Positions 40,931 to 50,863 of a stretch of 64,000 nucleotides of DNA are shown here, piece after piece (positions within the stretch are counted from its first letter, which is position 1; every line of letters starts with the position of its first letter). The notes under the pieces were generated by a model. It was not told the origin of the DNA. It did not search any database and saw only the letters and a list, made by a program, of their open reading frames with translations. The stretch is taken from assembly GCF_003254155.1 (NCBI RefSeq), contig NZ_QKZI01000001.1, forward strand, positions 992,001 through 1,056,000, written 5' to 3'. The translations under genes and the position numbers were made by a program. The stretch comes from Psychrobacillus insolitus (GTDB taxonomy: Bacteria > Bacillota > Bacilli > Bacillales_A > Planococcaceae).

Positions 40931-41842
40931 CTAATGCGCAATTTGCTCAAAATCATTTAATTCCTCGAGTATTTGTTCTCCATTCCAAACTGGCTTAGCC
41001 CCTTCTGTTATAAGGAGATGAGGACCTTCTGAGAGTGGCGAATGTATGGAACCAGGAATTGCAAAAACTTCTTTTCCATTTTCTAGCGCATGCTCCATCG
41101 TCGAAACTGTACCACTCTTTAGTTTTGCTTCTGTAATAACAACACCTTGAGACAACCCACTAATTATTCGATTCCTCATTGGGAAATTCCATTTTTTAGG
41201 AGTTATGTAAGGTGGATATTCTGTCACTAGCAAATGATTTTCAGCCATGATTTCAGTAAGATAATTATTTTCTTTTGGATATACATGGAATAATCCAGTA
41301 CCTAATACAGCTATTGTTTTCCCACCTAATGCTATCGTAATTTCATGGGCCAAAGTGTCAGCACCTTTTGCTAAACCACTCACGATAATATAATTTTGTT
41401 TTAAAATTGGGGGTAAGATTTTTTCTATGCTTTCTTTTGAATAGTCTGTAGCTTCTCTTGAACCAATAATAGCAATTTTTTTGGGATTTTCAAGGAGTGC
41501 TAAATCTCCTTTTGTATACAAAACTGTTGGTGGATCGTAAAGGGATTTCAAACTTAAAGGATAATTGGGATCAGTATAACAAATTGGGGTTATATTACTT
41601 TTTTTATACATTTGTTGAAGTGGATATTCGACAAATTTCGAGTACATTCGCTGGAGCTTAATAGCACGATCCTGTGAAATCTTTAACAAAGTTGCAAGTA
41701 AATGAGTTGGCATTCTACTTAACTGAACTAATTGGGGGTCATACTCAATTAAAGGTAATACCTTATTCAATGGAACTGGAAGCACATAATGTAATGCTAA
41801 TAATCTATTTCTTACTAGTTCACTATTAACTTCATTCTTCAT
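40931..41842 (-). CDS. dprA: DNA processing protein DprA (Smf)
   Basis: 303 residues. An N-terminal helical region is followed by a Rossmann-like domain with IAIIGSREATDYSKESIEKI, the SGLAKGADTLAH motif (about 162-173) and the GLSQGVVITEAKLKSGTVST segment, as in all DprA. It binds incoming single-stranded DNA and loads RecA during transformation. It is complete, so prophage insertion leaves the protein intact. It follows sucD on the same strand but is separated by a terminator and a repeat remnant. Confidence 0.95.
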   Translation of the reverse strand: MKNEVNSELVRNRLLALHYVLPVPLNKVLPLIEYDPQLVQLSRMPTHLLATLLKISQDRAIKLQRMYSKFVEYPLQQMYKKSNITPICYTDPNYPLSLKSLYDPPTVLYTKGDLALLENPKKIAIIGSREATDYSKESIEKILPPILKQNYIIVSGLAKGADTLAHEITIALGGKTIAVLGTGLFHVYPKENNYLTEIMAENHLLVTEYPPYITPKKWNFPMRNRIISGLSQGVVITEAKLKSGTVSTMEHALENGKEVFAIPGSIHSPLSEGPHLLITEGAKPVWNGEQILEELNDFEQIAH

Positions 41843-41860
41843 ATAGTCCCTCCTTTATTA

Positions 41861-41890
41861 GAAAAGCACAAGCGCCTGTTTCTAGCTAGA
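41861..41890. repeat. Remnant of the dispersed AAGCGCC repeat
   Basis: GAAAAGCACAAGCGCCTGTT followed by TCTAGCTAGA, related to the two copies at 50.6-50.8 kb. It lies in the dprA-sucD intergenic space, upstream of the dprA ribosome site. Confidence 0.5.
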
Positions 41891-41937
41891 TAGTTTCTAT
41901 GCATAATTTTCATATACTTTAATAAATTATAAAAAAA

Positions 41938-41964
41938 TACGGCATCACCAAATGATGTGCCGTA
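41938..41964 (-). terminator. Terminator of the sucCD operon
   Basis: On the minus strand TACGGCACATCA pairs with TGATGCCGTA (one bulge, loop TTTGG), followed by TTTTTTTATAA. Confidence 0.85.
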
Positions 41965-41972
41965 TATTTATA

Positions 41973-42875
41973 TTAATGTGTTTTACAAGCGTCGTAGAGA
42001 CCTGCTTCTTTAATAGCTTCTATTAAAGTATCACCAATTACGGATGGAGTTGCTGCAACTTTCATCCCAGCCGCTTCCATTGCTTTAATCTTACCTTCTG
42101 CAGTACCTTGACCACCAGAAATAATCGCACCGGCATGCCCCATACGTTTCCCTTCAGGAGCCGTTTGACCACCAATGAATCCTATTACAGGTTTTGTCAT
42201 ATTGGCTTTAATCCATGCCGCTGCTTCTTCTTCAGCAGTACCACCAATTTCACCAATCATTACTACTGCGTAAGTTTCTTCATCTTCATTAAATGCAGAT
42301 AAAGCATCGATAAAATTAGTTCCATTTACTGGATCTCCACCAATACCTACAGCAGTTGTTTGACCAATACCAGCTTGTGTTAATTGATGAACAGCTTCAT
42401 ATGTTAATGTACCTGAACGCGATACAACTCCCACATGACCTTTTGTATGAATATATCCAGGCATGATGCCGATTTTACATTCATCCGCTGTAATAACACC
42501 AGGACAGTTTGGTCCTACTAAACGAGTCTTCTTGCCTTCCATGTAACGTTTAACTTTAACCATGTCTAATACTGGAATATGTTCTGTAATACAAATAGTC
42601 ATATCTAAGTCAGCATCAACAGCTTCCATAATTGCATCAGCAGCAAACGGAGCTGGTACGTAAATTACAGAAACGTTTGCACCAGTTTCTTTTACAGCAT
42701 CCTGAACCGTATTAAAAACTGGAACACCTTCCACTTCAGTACCACCCTTACCAGGTGTAACTCCAGCAACGATTTTAGTACCATATTCAAGCATTTGTTT
42801 TGTATGGAAAAGAGCAGTTGAGCCCGTAATTCCCTGAACGATTACTTTTGTATCTTTATTAATATATACGCCCAT
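41973..42875 (-). CDS. sucD: Succinyl-CoA synthetase alpha subunit
   Basis: 300 residues. The CoA-binding Rossmann domain begins [20 protein letters not shown]. The ligase domain carries the phosphohistidine region [17 protein letters not shown] (His about 246). With SucC it makes succinate and ATP/GTP from succinyl-CoA in the TCA cycle. It follows sucC after 17 bases. Normal family length. Confidence 0.97.
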   Translation of the reverse strand: MGVYINKDTKVIVQGITGSTALFHTKQMLEYGTKIVAGVTPGKGGTEVEGVPVFNTVQDAVKETGANVSVIYVPAPFAADAIMEAVDADLDMTICITEHIPVLDMVKVKRYMEGKKTRLVGPNCPGVITADECKIGIMPGYIHTKGHVGVVSRSGTLTYEAVHQLTQAGIGQTTAVGIGGDPVNGTNFIDALSAFNEDEETYAVVMIGEIGGTAEEEAAAWIKANMTKPVIGFIGGQTAPEGKRMGHAGAIISGGQGTAEGKIKAMEAAGMKVAATPSVIGDTLIEAIKEAGLYDACKTH

Positions 42876-42892
42876 TATTCTCTCTGCCTCCT

Positions 42893-44053
42893 TTATCCTA
42901 CAAGTTTAACGATTTTTTGAGCACCGTCTGCCATTGAGTCAGCAGCGATGATATTTAAACCAGATTCGTTTAGTAATTTTTTCCCTAAATCAACATTTGT
43001 ACCTTCTAAACGTACTACTAAAGGCACGGTTAGTCCTACTTCTTTAGCTGCAATAATGACACCTTCTGCAATAACGTCACACTTCATAATCCCACCAAAG
43101 ATATTAACGAATATACCTTTTACATTGGAATCAGAAAGAATGATTTTAAATGCTTCTGTAACTTTTTCAGCTGTAGCACCGCCCCCAACGTCAAGGAAGT
43201 TTGCGGGTGAACCGCCATAATAGCTAATAGTATCCATTGTTGCCATAGCTAGTCCTGCTCCATTAACCATACATCCTATATTTCCATCTAAAGAAATATA
43301 ACTTAAATCATATTTTGAAGCTTCGATTTCTTTTGGATCTTCTTCATCATAGTCACGCATTTCTATAATATCATTGTGACGGTATAAAGCGTTTCCATCG
43401 AAGTTAAATTTCGCATCTAAAGCTAATACATTGTCATCAGTCGTTACTACTAACGGGTTGATTTCAACGATTGAAGCATCTTTTTCAATATAAACTTGAT
43501 ATAAACCTAGCATGAATTTTGCTGCTTTGTTTACAAGTTTAGCTGGAATATTCATATTAAACGCCATGCGACGAGCCTGGAAACCAGTTAAACCTGCAAC
43601 TGGATCAATTTCTTCATAGAAGATTTTCTCAGGAGTATTTGCCGCTACTTCTTCAACGTCCATTCCACCCTCTTCAGAGCCCATTAACGTCACACGCGAA
43701 GTTGCGCGATCTAATACTAAACCTACATAGTATTCTTTCTTAATATCGCTTCCTTCTTCAATAAGTAAGCGCTTTACTTCTTTACCTTCAGGACCAGTTT
43801 GATGAGTTACTAATACCTTCCCTAATAGTTCCTTCGCGTACTCACGTACCTCATCTAGATTTTTAGCGATTTTTACCCCACCAGCTTTACCACGACCACC
43901 TGCGTGAATTTGAGCTTTAACAACAATAACGCTTGAGCCAAGTTCTTTCGCTGCCTTAACTGCCTCTTCAGGAGAGAAAGCAACAATTCCTTTTGAAACC
44001 GCTACGCCATATTGTCTAAGCAGCTGTTTCCCTTGATATTCATGGATATTCAT
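42893..44053 (-). CDS. sucC: Succinyl-CoA synthetase beta subunit
   Basis: 386 residues from ATG 44053 (GGGAGGATG upstream). The longer frame to 44158 has no support, and [20 protein letters not shown] is the conserved SucC start. An ATP-grasp domain (about 1-240) contains [16 protein letters not shown]; the C-terminal part has [17 protein letters not shown]. It binds nucleotide and succinate. First gene of the sucCD operon. Confidence 0.97.
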   Translation of the reverse strand: MNIHEYQGKQLLRQYGVAVSKGIVAFSPEEAVKAAKELGSSVIVVKAQIHAGGRGKAGGVKIAKNLDEVREYAKELLGKVLVTHQTGPEGKEVKRLLIEEGSDIKKEYYVGLVLDRATSRVTLMGSEEGGMDVEEVAANTPEKIFYEEIDPVAGLTGFQARRMAFNMNIPAKLVNKAAKFMLGLYQVYIEKDASIVEINPLVVTTDDNVLALDAKFNFDGNALYRHNDIIEMRDYDEEDPKEIEASKYDLSYISLDGNIGCMVNGAGLAMATMDTISYYGGSPANFLDVGGGATAEKVTEAFKIILSDSNVKGIFVNIFGGIMKCDVIAEGVIIAAKEVGLTVPLVVRLEGTNVDLGKKLLNESGLNIIAADSMADGAQKIVKLVG

Positions 44054-44099
44054 CTTACATCCTCCCATCAAACTCTTGTAAAATAATAGTACCTTTATC

Positions 44100-44128
44100 A
44101 TTGTATTAAAATTGTCAGAATTTGTCCA
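44100..44128 (-). promoter_or_regulatory. Probable sucC promoter
   Basis: Minus-strand TGGACA (44128-44123), 17-bp spacer, TACAAT (44105-44100), about 45 bases before the sucC start. Confidence 0.55.
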
Positions 44129-44193
44129 CAAAAGACTTTGGGATTCAATTAAAAACATATTAAAGAATATATAGAATAATATTTTAATATAAG

Positions 44194-44475
44194 TTAATAA
44201 TTACCTTTTTCTTTATCTAGTTTATAGACAAATGCAAAAACTTCAGCGACAGCTTGATATAATTCTTCTGGAATAGATTGGTTTATATCCAATTGTCCAA
44301 GTAGTTCAACTAAACTTGCATCTTCTTGTATTGGTATATTATTCTCTTCCGCTTTAGCTAATATATTTTCTGCAACTTTTCCTTTACCTTTAGCAACGAT
44401 TGTTGGTGCATCTATTAATCCTGGTTTATACGTTAAAGCAACAGCTTCTTTTCGCTTCAATCTAATTTCTTTCAT
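44194..44475 (-). CDS. ylqH: FlhB C-terminal-domain homologue (EscU/YscU-like)
   Basis: 93 residues matching the cytoplasmic autocleaving domain of FlhB/YscU without its membrane part: [60 protein letters not shown]. The NPTH cleavage motif is absent, so no self-cleavage is expected. The same small gene occurs beside ylqG and rnhB in Bacillus. Role unknown, possibly linked to flagellar export. Confidence 0.85.
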   Translation of the reverse strand: MKEIRLKRKEAVALTYKPGLIDAPTIVAKGKGKVAENILAKAEENNIPIQEDASLVELLGQLDINQSIPEELYQAVAEVFAFVYKLDKEKGNY

Positions 44476-46328
44476 ATTCGGATATCTACTCCCTGTGTTT
44501 CTATAACAGACGATTTTATGTTTATTTTTGAAGACAACTTTTGTTCCTCAAAAGTTTTAACAAAGACACCTGAAAGCTGATATCCTACAGCTTGCAACCC
44601 TTTTTTTAGAGATTCTTTTAGCATTTCAGCTTGAGTTTGAAGATGGGTATCATGATTATATAAATTAATTGTAACAATTCGATTTTGTACTTGCATATCA
44701 ATAACTGTTTCTTCTAATGCTTCTAATTGTAAATAGAACATAATTCGAGCAAATTCGGGATCTATCTTGCCATTCTCTAACATTCTACCTTTCCACTCCA
44801 GGGTAGCATCCATTTTCTTTCCTAGGAATTCTAATGGAACTTGCATTAACAACTGATGTTGAGGTCCATTTTCATTCGACAAGAGTTGAAGGCCATTCAT
44901 ACGACCTAGCACTAATTCAGCTTGTTCCTTTACATTCGCAGATACAGTTTGATGCTGTATAAGTTCCACTAGCTGGGGTTTTAGTGTAGAAGCAATTTGT
45001 CTTATTTCTTCGCTATTTGTACCTAATCTTGCTTCGTAGCTAAATCCGAGCGTCTTTAGCACTTCTTTCATAGCATGTTCAAAAGCTTTTCCATCTAGTT
45101 GCTGAAGTACTGTTTCTTCTGATCGAATCATTTGTTGTGAAATAATTGGATTTATACTACTTTTGGATATTTTTAATATTTGTTGTAAATTTTGCGAAAA
45201 AGATTCAGACCCACCGCCTTTTCCTAATAAGGAGAGCAAATGTTCTTTTGGTGTAATTCCATTTTCATCTTTCAAAAACACTGCATGTTGACTTTGTTCT
45301 GAAAATGCTTTGATAAGTGCATTATTAATAGGTGTGATTTGTCCATTTGGATCGTTGTTTTTAAGAACTGAAAGTATTTGTTCTTTTTGTGTACTATTCA
45401 ATGTTACTTGAGAATTAACCCAATTTTTCACTTGTTCCATGATTATCTCTTTTTCGTTTGGTGTTGCTTGTCCAAATTTCCCCATTAACTCTCCTGCTGT
45501 ATTCTGTAACGTAGCCTTCGCTGTAGGAAGTATCGGTTGTGACAAAGTTGCTTGGATTGGTAGAATTCCAGCTTGTTTTAATGCTTGTAAAAAAGGTAGT
45601 CTTGTAGAAATTGATACTTGCGTATTCTGAAGTGTTTCTATTTGCTTGCCCAATACAACACCAGCAACAGGCTCTTCAAATGGTTGTGAAAGCTTTTGCA
45701 TAATCTGCAGAAGTGAATTCTTACTGCTAGTTGAGATAGTAGTATCTTGAAGTAATGCTGCTTTAAATGATTGCAACAATGAATGTAACCCTTCTTTGGA
45801 TTTCCCACTTATCACTGTTTCAAATAGTTTTGGTGTAAGTGGAATTTTCAATTCTGTCATTTTTTGAATCGATTCGAGCGCCGACTTCATCGTTACATTT
45901 GTCGGAAGCTGTTTCAATAGTTGTACGGCTTGTACTAATTGTTCTTTGGCCATTGGAATTTGCTCTTTTAAAAAGAATTGTACCGCTATTTGCATCTCTT
46001 TCGTATTGGGCAAATTCATCGCCTTTATTAGTTGAACTGTAGTTTGAGAAGATGAATTGGACTGGATAAGTGGCTCTGAAACAACTTTTAATTGGAGGTT
46101 CGGCTCAGATTTCGTCACTTGAAAGAAATGAGCATTCCCCGCTTGAAGGGGTGTTTCTAATTTAGCTATCACTTTTTGAGCCCCTATTTGTAATTCGGCC
46201 GTATCGTTTGGAAAAATCTTGACAATTGATCCATGAATCACTTGGCCTTCTTTCATAGGCAACATTCTATTGGGAGTGCTTTGTTGAACAGGTTGGGATT
46301 GGATCGAAGAAAAAAAAGTAGACGACAT
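44472..46328 (-). CDS. ylqG: YlqG-like protein, FliK-like C-terminus
   Basis: 618 residues, Gln- and Ser-rich and low complexity through most of its length. The C-terminal 120 residues (MDATLEWKGRMLENGKIDPE; ARIMFYLQLEALEETVIDMQ) resemble the C-terminal domain of flagellar hook-length control proteins. It overlaps ylqH by four bases, and a FliK-like plus FlhB-C pair suggests an ancestral substrate-switch function. Actual function unknown. Confidence 0.75.
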   Translation of the reverse strand: MSSTFFSSIQSQPVQQSTPNRMLPMKEGQVIHGSIVKIFPNDTAELQIGAQKVIAKLETPLQAGNAHFFQVTKSEPNLQLKVVSEPLIQSNSSSQTTVQLIKAMNLPNTKEMQIAVQFFLKEQIPMAKEQLVQAVQLLKQLPTNVTMKSALESIQKMTELKIPLTPKLFETVISGKSKEGLHSLLQSFKAALLQDTTISTSSKNSLLQIMQKLSQPFEEPVAGVVLGKQIETLQNTQVSISTRLPFLQALKQAGILPIQATLSQPILPTAKATLQNTAGELMGKFGQATPNEKEIIMEQVKNWVNSQVTLNSTQKEQILSVLKNNDPNGQITPINNALIKAFSEQSQHAVFLKDENGITPKEHLLSLLGKGGGSESFSQNLQQILKISKSSINPIISQQMIRSEETVLQQLDGKAFEHAMKEVLKTLGFSYEARLGTNSEEIRQIASTLKPQLVELIQHQTVSANVKEQAELVLGRMNGLQLLSNENGPQHQLLMQVPLEFLGKKMDATLEWKGRMLENGKIDPEFARIMFYLQLEALEETVIDMQVQNRIVTINLYNHDTHLQTQAEMLKESLKKGLQAVGYQLSGVFVKTFEEQKLSSKINIKSSVIETQGVDIRI

Positions 46329-46349
46329 CTCTTCACCTCATTTCTTGTT

Positions 46350-46412
46350 TAGCGCAAGCAGCCCTATCCTTGCCAATCAGTCATGGCAGACATTAGCGCT
46401 TGCGCTTTCCTT
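46350..46412. repeat. Dispersed repeat overlapping the 3-prime end of rnhB
   Basis: GCGCAAGC (from 46352) and GCGCTTGCGCTTTCC (46396-46410) form an inverted arrangement with TGGCAGACATT between, like the AAAGCGSAAGCGC repeats elsewhere in this window. The last rnhB codons (ESASANVCHD) are encoded inside it. Confidence 0.5.
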
Positions 46413-47171
46413 TATCATAGATTTTATTGGTTCAAATGTTTTCCGATGATGTTCAGTTGGACCGTATGTATGGAGCATTTCTACATGTAGTTTTGTTCCA
46501 TAACCTGCATGCTTATTGAAACAATACATAGGATATTCTTCATGTAATAGATCCATATAGCTATCTCTTGCTGTTTTCGCTAATATAGATGCAGCTGCAA
46601 TTGCTAAGCTTTTTTCATCTCCTTTTATTATGGAGTGCGTTTCTATATTAATCGGTAGCGTCATCGCATCTACAATTACAACAGACGGCCGTATATTCAA
46701 ACTAAGTACAGCTTCTGTCATAGACTGCTTTGTTGCCTCATAAATATTAAGTTCATCTATTTTATTTACAGATTGAAAGTGGATGGAGTAACTGAGTGCA
46801 TTTTCTTTTATTATTTGGGCTAATTTATTACGGCTCTCTTTTGAGATTTGTTTTGAATCATTCACTCCAATTAATTGTTCTAAATTTTCACCTAAGATAA
46901 CTGCTGCTGTTACAACAGGTCCAGCTAATGGCCCGCGCCCAGCTTCATCGACTCCTGCAACTAAATCGGTTGCAAGTTTTCGATAACTTGCATCAAACAT
47001 TATTTTTTCTTGATGTTCTTGCTTTTCTAACATGCGTAACTTTTGTTTATTGAGCCAGGAGCTATATAATTTTTGGGCTCCTACTCGGTGATCGTTTTCG
47101 ACCTCATCCATCCATGGCTCTTGCTCAGTTGCATTGGCAAATTTTTCTTTCATTTCTTTAAGACTAAACAT
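46377..47171 (-). CDS. rnhB: Ribonuclease HII
   Basis: 264 residues. VAGVDEAGRGPLAGPVVTAA (about 73-92) supplies the DE motif; VDAMTLPI and SILAKTARDSYM complete the RNase HII active site. It nicks RNA in RNA-DNA hybrids, including single ribonucleotides. The C-terminal tail SASANVCHD appears to derive from a dispersed repeat and lies past the conserved fold, so activity should be intact. Confidence 0.95.
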   Translation of the reverse strand: MFSLKEMKEKFANATEQEPWMDEVENDHRVGAQKLYSSWLNKQKLRMLEKQEHQEKIMFDASYRKLATDLVAGVDEAGRGPLAGPVVTAAVILGENLEQLIGVNDSKQISKESRNKLAQIIKENALSYSIHFQSVNKIDELNIYEATKQSMTEAVLSLNIRPSVVIVDAMTLPINIETHSIIKGDEKSLAIAAASILAKTARDSYMDLLHEEYPMYCFNKHAGYGTKLHVEMLHTYGPTEHHRKTFEPIKSMIKESASANVCHD

Positions 47172-47240
47172 TCTAATTCACTTCAACTTTCTTTATCTTA
47201 ATTTATTTTATGTATCGGTAAGTTTGGAGAAAAATCAAGA

Positions 47241-47272
47241 ATCGCCCTTCTACCAACTGGTAAAAGGGCGAT
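47241..47272. terminator. Terminator after rbgA
   Basis: ATCGCCCTTCTACC/GGTAAAAGGGCGAT forms a 14-position stem-loop with one mismatch. T-rich sequence lies on both sides, so it can work in either direction. Confidence 0.75.
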
Positions 47273-47282
47273 TTTCTTTTTA

Positions 47283-48140
47283 TTATTCAGTTATGTCACT
47301 TACAAAGTCAAAAGTTAATCTTCCGAGACGAAGATTCCGAACATCTCGAACAATTAGTTCTGCTACTTTGTCATAATCAATTTCTGTTCCGTTAGAATAC
47401 GCTCTTCTGAGGTTACCAATATGATCAAACGTTACTTCCAAATCATCACTAACTGCACTCATTTTATAATGTTCTTCCAAACGATTCGGATAATGCTCTT
47501 GTAAAAATCGAAGACCATATATAGCTAAGTCTTCCATATTAGTAACAGCATCTTTAATGGCTCCTGTTAGAGCTAGCTTATATCCAATTTCCTGATCTTC
47601 AAACTTCGGCCAAAGAATACCAGGTGTATCTAGTAGTTCGATTTCTCTCTCTACCTTTATCCATTGCTGTCTCTTTGTAACCCCAGGAGTGTTTCCTGTT
47701 TTTGCAAGATTTTTTTTTGCAAATCGATTAATCAATGTAGATTTTCCAACGTTCGGAATTCCTACAATCATCGCTCTTATTGCTCGAGGTTTAATACCTC
47801 TAGACTCCATACGCTCCCATTTAGGCTTTAGAAGCTCTTTAGCGAGTTTAAAAACTGCTTGGAGTCCTTTTCCTTCTAATGAATTAATCGCGACTGCTGG
47901 GAGCCCTTTTGAGGCAAAATAGGCTATCCACTTTCTTGTCTCTGCTTCATCAGCCATGTCGACTTTATTTAAAATCAGTAATCTTGTTTTTTGATGAACT
48001 ACTTCATCAATCATCGGATTTCTAGATGATAACGGCAATCGCGCATCAACTAACTCAAAAATAATATCTACCATTTTTAGATTCTCTGTTACTTCTCTTC
48101 TTGCCTTGGCCATATGACCAGGAAACCATTGTATCGTCAT
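47283..48140 (-). CDS. rbgA: Ribosome biogenesis GTPase RbgA
   Basis: 285 residues. Circularly permuted GTPase: G4 LNKVDMAD (about 55-62) precedes G1 [12 protein letters not shown] (about 126-137) and G3 LLDTPGIL (about 172-179). The N-terminus [20 protein letters not shown] is typical of YlqF/RbgA. It is required for late assembly of the 50S subunit. It sits after lepB and ends before a terminator. Confidence 0.96.
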   Translation of the reverse strand: MTIQWFPGHMAKARREVTENLKMVDIIFELVDARLPLSSRNPMIDEVVHQKTRLLILNKVDMADEAETRKWIAYFASKGLPAVAINSLEGKGLQAVFKLAKELLKPKWERMESRGIKPRAIRAMIVGIPNVGKSTLINRFAKKNLAKTGNTPGVTKRQQWIKVEREIELLDTPGILWPKFEDQEIGYKLALTGAIKDAVTNMEDLAIYGLRFLQEHYPNRLEEHYKMSAVSDDLEVTFDHIGNLRRAYSNGTEIDYDKVAELIVRDVRNLRLGRLTFDFVSDITE

Positions 48141-48156
48141 TTTGACACTCCTTTAT

Positions 48157-48720
48157 TTACTTCACAATACCTATTTCATTCAGAGGCCAAAAAACAAGAC
48201 TCGTATTTCCAATCACTTCATCAATGGCAACAAGGCCAATATGTCGACTATCTTTACTATATCTTCTATTGTCCCCCATTACGAAAATATATCCTTCAGG
48301 GATTTCTTTCACCTGGGCAGGTGTTTCTTCTAGTGTAAAATCATCCGTCAATGTACCCTCGGTGATTTCGATTTTGTATTGATCTAAATATGGCTCTGGT
48401 ACTTCTTTACCGTTTATCAAGAGTTGGTCATTTGTAAACTCAATATGGTCACCAGGAAGCCCTATTACACGTTTTATGTAATTTTTTTGTTCTGGAGCAT
48501 GAAATACGACTATATCAAAACGATCTGGTTCTCCAATCATATATCCTATTTTATTTACAACCATCCTGTCACCATTTTCTAAAGTCGGCATCATAGATTC
48601 ACCGTCCACAACAATCGGTGTAAATAATAAGAAACGAATTATTGCTGCTATACCAAAGGCAATAAGGAGAGCTTTTGACCATTCCCATATCTCATTTTTC
48701 TCTTTCTTAGCTTGTTCCAT
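48157..48720 (-). CDS. lepB: Signal peptidase I
   Basis: 187 residues. An N-terminal membrane anchor (ALLIAFGIAAIIRFLLFTPI, about 18-37) is followed by the catalytic Ser in DGESMMPTLENGD (about residue 42) and Lys in NYIKRVIGLPGD (about 82). VMGDNRRYSKDSRHIG is the conserved box E. It cleaves secretory signal peptides at the outer membrane face. Confidence 0.95.
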   Translation of the reverse strand: MEQAKKEKNEIWEWSKALLIAFGIAAIIRFLLFTPIVVDGESMMPTLENGDRMVVNKIGYMIGEPDRFDIVVFHAPEQKNYIKRVIGLPGDHIEFTNDQLLINGKEVPEPYLDQYKIEITEGTLTDDFTLEETPAQVKEIPEGYIFVMGDNRRYSKDSRHIGLVAIDEVIGNTSLVFWPLNEIGIVK

Positions 48721-48816
48721 CAGCTTGCCCCCTTATCTACTGTCTATATTGTACAAGGAAAACCTACATCAAGCAAAAAGAATGGCTGTTTTTTTTCCTG
48801 CCTGAAAATTAAAAAA

Positions 48817-48852
48817 TGTTGCAGCAAAAGTGAATTCACCTTTACTACAACA
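48817..48852 (-). terminator. rplS terminator
   Basis: TGTTGTAGTAAAGGTGA pairs with TCACTTTTGCTGCAACA on the minus strand, with some mismatches, followed by TTTTTTAATTTTC. Confidence 0.75.
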
Positions 48853-48870
48853 TCAATTGTTGCTTTTTTA

Positions 48871-49218
48871 TTAACGACGAAGTTCTTTAATACGAGCTGC
48901 TTTACCACGTAGTTCACGTAGGTAGAACAATTTAGCACGACGAACTTTACCGTGACGAATAATTTCTAAGTTTGCAATTTTTGGTGTGTTTACCGGGAAT
49001 ATACGTTCAACCCCAACACCGTAAGAAATTTTACGCACTGTGAAAGTTTCACTGATTCCGCCTCCACGACGTTGAATTACAACACCTTCATACATTTGAA
49101 TACGTTCGCGAGTTCCCTCAACTATCTTAACGTGTACACGTACTGTGTCACCTGGACGGAATTTAGGAAGATCTGTACGTAATTGTTCTTTAGTAATTGC
49201 TGTAATAATATTTTGCAT
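48871..49218 (-). CDS. rplS: 50S ribosomal protein L19
   Basis: 115 residues. [20 protein letters not shown], then [20 protein letters not shown] and [20 protein letters not shown] are the conserved L19 sequence. It lies at the 30S-50S interface. It has its own promoter and a leader of about 85 bases. Confidence 0.98.
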   Translation of the reverse strand: MQNIITAITKEQLRTDLPKFRPGDTVRVHVKIVEGTRERIQMYEGVVIQRRGGGISETFTVRKISYGVGVERIFPVNTPKIANLEIIRHGKVRRAKLFYLRELRGKAARIKELRR

Positions 49219-49304
49219 GATTTTCTCTCCTCTTATAGAATGCTCTTACACCCATTTTCTGTTGCAGCGGAACATCCAAAATCAGTACTCCCCATAGAAG
49301 TACA
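49219..49304 (-). promoter_or_regulatory. Probable L19 leader
   Basis: About 85 untranslated bases follow the rplS promoter. They contain a GTACTTC/GGGAGTAC hairpin and an ATGTTC/GAGCAT pairing around CGCTGCAACAG. An autoregulatory L19 leader is known upstream of rplS in Firmicutes; assignment here is by position and rough pairing only. Confidence 0.45.
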
Positions 49305-49310
49305 TAGTAG

Positions 49311-49339
49311 AATATACCACAATACAATAACAGATGCAA
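49311..49339 (-). promoter_or_regulatory. rplS promoter
   Basis: Minus-strand TTGCAT (49339-49334), 17-bp spacer, TATATT (49316-49311). Confidence 0.65.
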
Positions 49340-49354
49340 TGCAAAAATCCAAAT

Positions 49355-50089
49355 TTATTCACCTTTTAATTTACGAATCATTTTTTTATCTTCAACACTT
49401 AAATTAGCTGAAACTAACAGTTCTGGTCTTCTTTCGAGCGTACGTTTTAAGGATTGCTCTCTTCTCCAATTATCAATTACTGCGTGATTACCGGATAATA
49501 AAACATCTGGGACTTTAAAGCCCCGATATTCAACAGGACGAGTATAATGGGGGTGTTCTAACAAACCTGTAGAAAAAGAATCCAATTCATGTGATTCCGA
49601 ATTCCCCAAAACATTAGGTAATAGTCGAACGACACTATCGACAATCGCCATTGCCGCTATTTCTCCACCAGTCATAACGAAATCTCCTAGTGAGATTTCA
49701 TCTGTTACTAAATGTTCTCGTATGCGTTCATCATAACCTTCGTAGTGCCCACAAATAAAAATAAGTTCCTCTTCTTGTGCGAGCTCTTCAGCTTTTTTTT
49801 GTGAAAATTGTTCTCCTTGCGGGCAAAGTAAAATGATTCGCGGCTCTTTCTTACTTTTGTCCGTAATCGATTCCACCGCATCAAAGATCGGGTCCGGTTT
49901 CAATACCATTCCCGCTCCACCACCGTATGGATAATCATCGACTTTGTTGTGCTTATTACCAGAGAAGTCTCGAAAGTTAATGATGTTCAATCTAACCTCC
50001 TCTTTTTCCTGTGCTTTTTTCAATATAGATGTTCCAAATACACCTGTGAACATCTCTGGAAAAAGAGAAAGTATATGAATATTCATCAT
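49355..50089 (-). CDS. trmD: tRNA (guanine-37-N1)-methyltransferase
   Basis: 244 residues. The knotted SPOUT methyltransferase is clear: [60 protein letters not shown] and the trefoil knot [20 protein letters not shown]. It methylates G37 of tRNAs reading CNN and related codons, preventing frameshifts. It overlaps rimM by four bases. Confidence 0.97.
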   Translation of the reverse strand: MMNIHILSLFPEMFTGVFGTSILKKAQEKEEVRLNIINFRDFSGNKHNKVDDYPYGGGAGMVLKPDPIFDAVESITDKSKKEPRIILLCPQGEQFSQKKAEELAQEEELIFICGHYEGYDERIREHLVTDEISLGDFVMTGGEIAAMAIVDSVVRLLPNVLGNSESHELDSFSTGLLEHPHYTRPVEYRGFKVPDVLLSGNHAVIDNWRREQSLKRTLERRPELLVSANLSVEDKKMIRKLKGE

Positions 50090-50601
50090 GACAATAAACC
50101 GTCTAACACTTCAATTGTAATTTTTTTATTCTTAATATCTATCGATTTTACGACATCTTCAATGTACGGGATATAATGTGTTTTACCCTGTTTAGGTTTG
50201 ACTGTCCAAACATCATTTGCTCCCGTTTGAAGGATTTCCGTCACTTCACCAATTACATCACCATCTGTCGATTCAACCGTACATCCAATAATTTCATGAA
50301 AATAAAATTCATTCTCTTCTAAGTCAGTCAAATATTTTTCCGAAACTTTTAATATTGCATTTCTGAATCCATCTACGTCTTTTAATAGAGAATAGCCTTC
50401 AAATGTCAATAAATTGAAATTTTTATGCTTACGATGACTAGCAACTTTAACGGTAATCGGTTTAGAACCATCCGCTTTATGAAGGGCTAGTTCACTTCCT
50501 ACTTCAAAACGTTCATCCGGAAAGTCCGTCGAAGAAATGACACGAATCTCTCCCCAAATGCCATGAGTATTTACAATTTTACCAACGTTAAACCATTCCA
50601 T
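50086..50601 (-). CDS. rimM: 16S rRNA processing protein RimM
   Basis: 171 residues. [20 protein letters not shown] is the RimM N-terminal beta-barrel start; the PRC-barrel domain follows from about 95 ([20 protein letters not shown]) to [20 protein letters not shown]. It aids maturation of the 30S head domain around S19. First gene of the rimM-trmD pair here, downstream of a repeat-filled gap. Confidence 0.95.
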   Translation of the reverse strand: MEWFNVGKIVNTHGIWGEIRVISSTDFPDERFEVGSELALHKADGSKPITVKVASHRKHKNFNLLTFEGYSLLKDVDGFRNAILKVSEKYLTDLEENEFYFHEIIGCTVESTDGDVIGEVTEILQTGANDVWTVKPKQGKTHYIPYIEDVVKSIDIKNKKITIEVLDGLLS

Positions 50602-50619
50602 TTGATTTACCTCCTATTT

Positions 50620-50749
50620 AAGAAAAGCGGAAGCGCCTATGTCTGGCCCGACAGGCAAATGGGGAATCGCGAGGAGGCAGCTCCTCAGCCACCGCAGCGA
50701 TTTCACATTTGACCCCGAGGGACAAGGAGCTGGAGCTAGACAGTTCTTA
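50620..50749. repeat. Dispersed repeat copy 1 in the rimM-khpA gap
   Basis: Begins AAGAAAAGCGGAAGCGCCTA, then TGTCTGGCCCGACAGGC, and holds palindromic stretches such as GAGGAGGCAGCTCCTC. This type of short repeat recurs in Bacillales genomes. It occupies the place where other Bacillales carry ylqD. Confidence 0.6.
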
Positions 50750-50751
50750 TT

Positions 50752-50795
50752 AAGAAAAGCGGAAGCGCCTATATCTGGCCCAATAGACAAGGTTG
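50752..50795. repeat. Dispersed repeat copy 2, shortened
   Basis: AAGAAAAGCGGAAGCGCCTA then TATCTGGCCCAATAGACAAGG repeats the first 40 bases of copy 1 with four or five changes, in direct orientation, then diverges. Confidence 0.6.
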
Positions 50796-50829
50796 CTTAC
50801 GCTAGACCGATTCTTTCTTACCTATCAAA

Positions 50830-50856
50830 AAAGGGAGAACAATTTGTTCTCCCTTT
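50830..50856. terminator. Bidirectional terminator after khpA
   Basis: AAAGGGAGAACAA/TTGTTCTCCCTTT near-perfect palindrome with A and T runs on both sides. It ends transcription of the rpsP-khpA unit. Confidence 0.8.
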
Positions 50857-50863
50857 TTGTACA

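Noticed and set aside
40836-40946. GCGCAATTGC and GCGCAATTTGC 100 bases apart as attachment core repeats
   Set aside because: Both are on the same side of the prophage and not identical; the core must be matched to the unseen left end.
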